Source: DASVEG01 sp035540495
GTDB taxonomy: Bacteria > Actinomycetota > Acidimicrobiia > Acidimicrobiales > CADCTF01
Length of the DNA: 64,000 nt
Reading direction: 5' to 3'
Assembly: GCA_035540495.1 (NCBI GenBank)
Contig: DATLGL010000051.1
Span: 30,258 to 94,257 of the forward strand
Shown here: piece after piece, positions 60,426 through 64,000 of the stretch
How the letters are laid out: each line of letters begins with the position of its first letter
How positions within the stretch are numbered: the first letter of the stretch is position 1
The notes under the pieces: model-generated
Database searches by the model: none
What the model was told of the DNA's origin: nothing
The model's input: the letters and a program-made list of their open reading frames with translations, nothing else
Position numbers and translations under genes: made by a program

Positions 60426-61271
60426 GTGGCCAACGCGCTCCCGACGCCGGTCGCGAAGGTCTTGGCGCGCGGGCTCGGCACGGGCTTCTCCCGCACGATG
60501 GCTGGCCGGCGGGCGATGCTGACCCGCCACCTGCGCCGGGTGTACGGGCCTTCGCTCACCGATGAGGAGCTCGATCGCAAGGTGACGGAGGCGTTCGACT
60601 CCTACGCCCAGTACTGGCTCGAGTCGTTCCGCCTCGCGTCGACGTCCCGCGACGAGCTGGAGGCCGGAATGTCGTGGGAGGGCGTGGCGCGCGTCGACGA
60701 GGCCCTCGGCGCCGGCAAGGGCGTGATCATGGCGTTGCCCCACCTGGGCGCGTGGGACTTCGGCGGCGCCTGGCTCGCCTCGGTCGGCTATCCCGCCACG
60801 GTCGTCGTCGAGGCCCTCGAGCCGCCCGAGCTGTTCGAGTGGTTCGCCGACCTTCGTCGCGCTGTCGGGCTCACGGTCGTCCCGCACGGTCCCGATGCTG
60901 GCGCGGCGATCCTGCGCGCGCTGCGCAACAACGAGGTCGTCGGGCTCGTCTCCGACCGCGACCTGGCCCGCACCGGCGTCGAGGTCGAGTTCTTCGGCGA
61001 GAGGACGACGCTGCCTGCGGGGCCCGCCACGCTGGCGATCCGCACCGGAGCTGCCCTGTTGCCGTGCGCGATCTACTTCGAGCGGGGCGGGCACCACCAC
61101 GGGATCGTCCGTCCGGCGATCGACTGCAGCCGGCAGGGCTCGTTGCGGGAAGACGTGGCCCGCATCACGCAGGCCCTCGCCGACGAGCTCGAGCTGCTGA
61201 TCCGCCGCGCGCCCGAGCAGTGGCACTTGATGCAGCCGAACTGGCCAAGCGACTTCGAGCTGATCGAATAA
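60426..61271 (+). CDS. lysophospholipid-acyltransferase family (PatA-like PIM acyltransferase)
   Basis: 281 residues from GTG 60426. MALPHLGAWDFGGAWLASVG carries the HxxxxD acyltransferase motif; VEALEPPELFEWFADLRR, GLVSDRDLARTGVEVEFFG and QWHLMQPNWPSDFELIE match the HtrB/PatA group. PatA acylates the mannose of PIM1/PIM2. Homology continues upstream of 60426 (RLTYLGYRAGSA) as far as CTG 60372, whose last two bases lie in the pgsA stop, so the true start may be a non-standard CTG. pimA is missing after it. Confidence 0.88.
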   Translation: MANALPTPVAKVLARGLGTGFSRTMAGRRAMLTRHLRRVYGPSLTDEELDRKVTEAFDSYAQYWLESFRLASTSRDELEAGMSWEGVARVDEALGAGKGVIMALPHLGAWDFGGAWLASVGYPATVVVEALEPPELFEWFADLRRAVGLTVVPHGPDAGAAILRALRNNEVVGLVSDRDLARTGVEVEFFGERTTLPAGPATLAIRTGAALLPCAIYFERGGHHHGIVRPAIDCSRQGSLREDVARITQALADELELLIRRAPEQWHLMQPNWPSDFELIE

Positions 61272-61313
61272 CCGCAGGTCAGGCCGAAAAACGGGAACGG
61301 CTCACTCGACCGC

Positions 61314-61334
61314 AGTCCTCAGCGAGTCCTCAGC
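61314..61334. repeat. two direct copies of AGTCCTCAGC
   Basis: AGTCCTCAGC at 61314-61323 and 61325-61334, one base apart, in the 290-base gap after patA, next to the integrase-bearing segment. The gap otherwise holds a 7-bp hairpin (AGCCCTG 61421-61427 / CAGGGCT 61446-61452) and no gene. They may be integrase arm sites or chance. Confidence 0.4.
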
Positions 61335-61478
61335 AGCCGGAGCGCCATCCGCCACGCGCAGTTGGCATGAGTGGCACACTGACGACCGTGCGGCCGATGC
61401 CCGGGCGGGGATTGCCCCTCAAGCCCTGCCGCCGCGCGTGTCGATCAGGGCTATGGAGACCTCATTGGAATGTTCCGA

Positions 61479-61500
61479 TGAGTCACAGCGCTGTAACTCA
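61479..61500. promoter_or_regulatory. 22-bp near-perfect palindrome, candidate operator of the TA-like pair
   Basis: 61479-61500 (centre GAGTCACAGC|GCTGTAACTC plus flanking T/A) is palindromic except one C/A mismatch. It sits 64 bases before TTG 61564 and overlaps the -35/spacer of a possible promoter whose -10 would be TACTGT (61503-61508). Confidence 0.6.
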
Positions 61501-61563
61501 CGTACTGTCATTTACGAGGAGCCGCCCGCAAGCGCTTCCTCCGCTGACTTCACGAGGAGACCG

Positions 61564-61962
61564 TTGACCGATACGCAGGCAGAAATCGTCGAGGTGGGGC
61601 CGTTCGTGCTCTACACGGCCGGCGACCCGCGCGTACAGCGCGGCGACGACAGCGCGCTCTACCTGCAGGTGAACCACGACGATGACGGCTGGTTCGTCCT
61701 CCTCCCGCAATTCGACATGGAGATCGAGGCTGACGAGCCGGCGACGATGTGGGACATCCTCCTCCGCCGCCTACTCGGCTTCTACGCAACCCTGTCGGAC
61801 CTCGATGCCGAGTTCGTGACTGATGTCCAGCGCTGGCAGATGAAGGTGATCGAGTCTCGCCTCCTGCCCTGGCTCGGTCGTGAGTACGGCGCTCACCCGG
61901 AGTACATCACCCCTCCGCCAGTACCGGAAGGGCTCGATGAACGGCCGGCTGTAGCCGTCTAG
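61564..61962 (+). CDS. HicB-like / hypothetical first gene of TA-like pair
   Basis: 132 residues from TTG 61564, which has GAGGAG four bases upstream. ALYLQVNHDDDGWFVLLPQF resembles the HicB strand pattern (V....DDGW.V..P.), followed by a helix AEFVTDVQRWQMKVIESRLL. A 42-residue upstream extension is open but would start before the promoter. Eight bases before a HicA-like gene. The HicB match is partial and no DNA-binding C-terminus is seen, so antitoxin status is a hypothesis. Confidence 0.5.
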   Translation: MTDTQAEIVEVGPFVLYTAGDPRVQRGDDSALYLQVNHDDDGWFVLLPQFDMEIEADEPATMWDILLRRLLGFYATLSDLDAEFVTDVQRWQMKVIESRLLPWLGREYGAHPEYITPPPVPEGLDERPAVAV

Positions 61963-61969
61963 AGCAACG

Positions 61970-62290
61970 GTGGCGCTGCCGCGCCCGGGAGAGGTGCTCA
62001 CCGCCTTACGGCGCCTCGGCTTCAAAGACCGACCCGGGGTCGGCGACCACATCGACCTCTTCAAGTCGCTCGACACCCATCCCCAGGCACCGATCACTCT
62101 CCACACCGGGATCGACGGCGGCCACGTCTCGAAGCGCGACGTGGCGCGGATCAAGCGTCAGACGAAGCTCTCCGATGACATGTGGGAGCGTGCTCTCAAT
62201 CGGCAACTGACCCAGGCCGATTACGAGGCGCACCTCAACGCGATGGAGAAGCGAGACCTCGTCCCCGAATGGTGGCGCGACGTCGTTTGA
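61970..62290 (+). CDS. HicA-like toxin candidate
   Basis: 106 residues from GTG 61970. GEVLTALRRLGFKDRPGVGD followed by HIDLFK fits HicA (G.H), and ITLHTGIDGGHVSKRDVARI and KRQTKLSDDMWERAL match its helix-turn region. HicA proteins are dsRBD-fold mRNA endonucleases using the His; here GDH replaces GSH. A 30-residue C-terminal helix is extra. It converges on the integrase with a 15-base gap. Confidence 0.55.
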   Translation: MALPRPGEVLTALRRLGFKDRPGVGDHIDLFKSLDTHPQAPITLHTGIDGGHVSKRDVARIKRQTKLSDDMWERALNRQLTQADYEAHLNAMEKRDLVPEWWRDVV

Positions 62291-62305
62291 CGCCCGGTGA
62301 GATCA

Positions 62306-63392
62306 TCACCGCGCCGCAGCCTCGCTCTCGACCGTCCGGGTAAACGCCGCCTGAACCACCGAGCGCGCCCGGTCGTGATCGGCCGGCATCAGGTGCGCGT
62401 ACGTCTTGAGCAGCACGCTCGGCGTGTGCCCGAGGTACTCCGCCGCGGCCGGCACCCCGACGCCACCCGACAGGAGCGTCGACGCGTATGTGTGCCGCGT
62501 CGCGTGGAACTTCGCCTCCAGCGGAAGGCCAGCAGCGACCCTCAGCTTGCGCCAGAGGTGCCCGAACTGCTGGCGGCGCACCCACTCGCCGTTCTCGTGG
62601 AACACGACCCCCTCGCGGCCCGTGCCGAACTGCTCGAGGTTCCCCGCGATGTTCTCGACCGCGACGTCGGCGAGCGGCACCGTCCGATAGTTCGCTGACG
62701 TCTTCGGAGGCCCGAACGACGGCGTCCCCGCGGTAGGCGTGACGAGCTGGCGGTCGACCTTGAGCGTGCGACGAGGGAGGTCGAGCCGATCGACGGTCAG
62801 CCCCGCGACCTCGCCGAGACGCAGGCCGGCCATGGTTCCGAGCACCAGGGCGATGCGGAACCAGTCGTGCGCGTGCTCCCACAGCCGGTCGAGTTCGTCG
62901 GCGGTGTAGGGCACCACCGGCTCGGAGTCCACGCGAGGACGCTTCGCCCCACGGCAGGGGTTCTTGGCGATCAGCCCGTCGTCGACGGCCGACTCGAGCA
63001 TGGCGCCGAGGTACTGCACGGCGAGCCGAGCGGTCGTGCCGGCCAGGGGGAGCTGGGCGGCCCATGCTTCGACGTCTCCCCGGCGGATCGACCCGAGCGG
63101 TCGCTTGCCGAACGTCGGCAGGACGTGATTCGTGAAGTTCGACTCGATCGACGCGCGCGACGAGTCGCGCCACGGCTGACGTTGCGCCCACTGGCGGTAG
63201 TAGTGCTCCAACGCTGACGCGGCCGTGTGTCGGGTCGACGTATGCGCCGACCATGAGGTCGTGCTGCACCTTCGTCAGGAACCGCTCGGCGTCGATCTTC
63301 CTGTCGAAGTGCTTCGCCTTCTGGGGTCCTCCCGGGTACTCGCGGTACCGGGCGCGCCACTTGCCGTTGTCGCGCTTCTCAATCCTGGCCAT
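62306..63392 (-). pseudogene. tyrosine recombinase/integrase with frameshift
   Basis: The N-terminal arm-binding part (MARIEKRDNGKWRARYREYP, then FDRKIDAERFLTKVQHDLMV) starts at ATG 63392 with GAGGAGG upstream. At about 63211-63220, after VDPTHGRVS, the frame shifts, and core-binding and catalytic domains continue from a TTG at 63211: LEHYYRQWAQRQPW onward. Catalytic residues are intact there: Arg in AGLRLGE, Lys in PKTSANYR, HATRHTYAS, LGHTPS and Tyr in LLKTYAHL. An extra G explains the shift. As read, the arm domain is separated from the catalytic domain; a TTG start could still give a short core. Confidence 0.85.
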
Positions 63393-63584
63393 CGGGCAGC
63401 CTCCTCGCCTTGTCGGTGAGAGCACCGCCCGCTCTGCAGCGGACGGTGGGGTCAACAGGTCGCGGCGGCGACACTCGTACACGAGGTTCCGCGCGGTGGG
63501 GGTACCGACCCCGAGACGAGCGGCGAGTACCGCCACCCGGTTGCGGTGGCCCTCGTCGAGGACTTGAGCGTAGATCGGTGTGGT
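63393..63584 (-). other. excisionase/Rep-like HTH segment read through into integrase
   Basis: In the frame of the integrase arm domain, upstream of its ATG, TTPIYAQVLDEGHRNRVAVL and AARLGVGTPTARNLVYECRR, then RDLLTPPS, resemble the small helix-turn-helix proteins that often precede actinobacterial integrases (VY..L..GH......A...GV...TA...V..AR..G.L.P). No start codon was found upstream and no stop separates it from the integrase ATG, so it is a fragment or fusion. The stretch 63600-64000 shows no supportable gene on either strand. Confidence 0.4.
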
Positions 63585-64000
63585 CTGTGCACACTCGAGA
63601 TCCGACCTTCCGGGGCGTCCCGGTCGGCGGTGGTCACTTATGGACAGAGCGGCGGCCTCGGGGAGGCGCTCTTGGCAACAACGAGATCGGCAAGCAGCTC
63701 GGCGACGACACCGACCCCTTGTTCGACCGCCAGAGGCGGCGGGATTCAATCGACGGGCACCATCACCGGCGCCGCCTTGGGCAACTGTGCTCCCCGAGTG
63801 CTCACGTGCACTTTGCACCACGTCTCGCGCCCCCGCGGCGCGGAGGGGCGCAGACATGGACGCGTAGCGGTGGCATGCAGAACCGCTGGCTGAGCGAAGC
63901 GATGACAGCGTCAATGAGGCTCAGCGCTTGCGGCCGATGACCGTCGAATCAGACGCGGGGGCCGATGACCCAGCGGCCGCCGCCCGACATTCCTGTCCCA

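Noticed and set aside
63630..63680. tRNA-Arg-like stretch (TGGACAGAGCGGCGGCCTCGG), which could be an att-site tRNA
   Set aside because: The D-arm does not pair, the anticodon loop is off by bases and no T-arm follows at the right distance. At best a degraded fragment.
63880..64000. Minus-strand C-terminus such as SGGGRWVIGPRV or TVIGRKR ending in this segment
   Set aside because: Two frames end plausibly, but only 13 to 25 residues are in the window, which is too few to support a gene.

Overview
The window is high-GC DNA with actinobacterial character. It carries a mycothiol ligase (mshC), an F420-dependent NADP oxidoreductase, phosphatidylinositol-mannoside enzymes (pgsA- and patA-like), an EF-G2-type factor, a Pat-type cyclic-nucleotide/acetyltransferase fusion and many GTG starts. 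Secreted 42-residue GY.LFAADGGVFTFGD repeats and a fused branched-chain-type ABC operon point to class Acidimicrobiia (Ilumatobacter/Iamia-like). That placement is inference from gene content; there is no rRNA or tRNA here to test it.

Layout. 1-9.4 kb is a patchwork of small single genes: an alpha/beta hydrolase cut by the window edge, rhodanese, cupin, a frameshifted SDR, VOC proteins, three methyltransferases, a cold-shock protein, a stand-alone LigD-type phosphoesterase and a DinB protein. At 9.8-10.9 kb is a secreted polyester hydrolase that closely matches the PETase/cutinase pattern. At 12.0-15.0 kb an M50 membrane protease with a PqqD-like front end is co-transcribed with a leader-bearing duplicated-repeat protein; the pair is bracketed by two decayed methyltransferase genes. 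15.4-20.0 kb holds VOC, Pat-like, DUF2510/SHOCT, Calx-beta and SRPBCC genes. 20.0-24.5 kb is a MarR-heterodimeric ABC exporter operon, divergent from an aldehyde dehydrogenase (24.6-26.0 kb). An AarF-type kinase follows.

27.7-36.2 kb is a tight four-gene operon: solute-binding protein, fused LivH-LivM permease, an MFS-LivF-LivG triple fusion and an anchored exported protein of unknown role. It is preceded by a CRP-like palindrome. MscL and a class A penicillin-binding protein follow on the minus strand.

39.0-45.5 kb looks like a cobalamin acquisition locus. An overlapping ecfT-ecfAA-ecfS operon runs leftwards. Divergently, a cobalamin riboswitch precedes a secreted terpenoid-cyclase-fold repeat protein and a membrane-anchored protein resembling DUF4430. 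These two resemble the alpha and beta domains of animal transcobalamin/intrinsic factor, here as separate gene products.

45.6-54.9 kb holds an M23 peptidase, a phosphotransferase/DUF6285 pair, npdG, mshC, pdxH, a metallopeptidase-like gene with a perfect 22-bp inverted repeat in its signal-peptide region, thrS and a HIT protein. The usual actinobacterial order thrS-HIT-pgsA-patA is interrupted by a 4.6-kb block (OYE-type oxidoreductase, DUF4234 protein, a small membrane protein, EF-G2) before pgsA and patA resume at 59.6 kb. pimA, which usually follows, is absent; instead 61.4-63.6 kb holds a small mobile remnant with a HicBA-like pair behind a 22-bp palindrome, a frameshifted tyrosine integrase and an excisionase-like HTH segment. 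63.6-64.0 kb shows no supportable gene.
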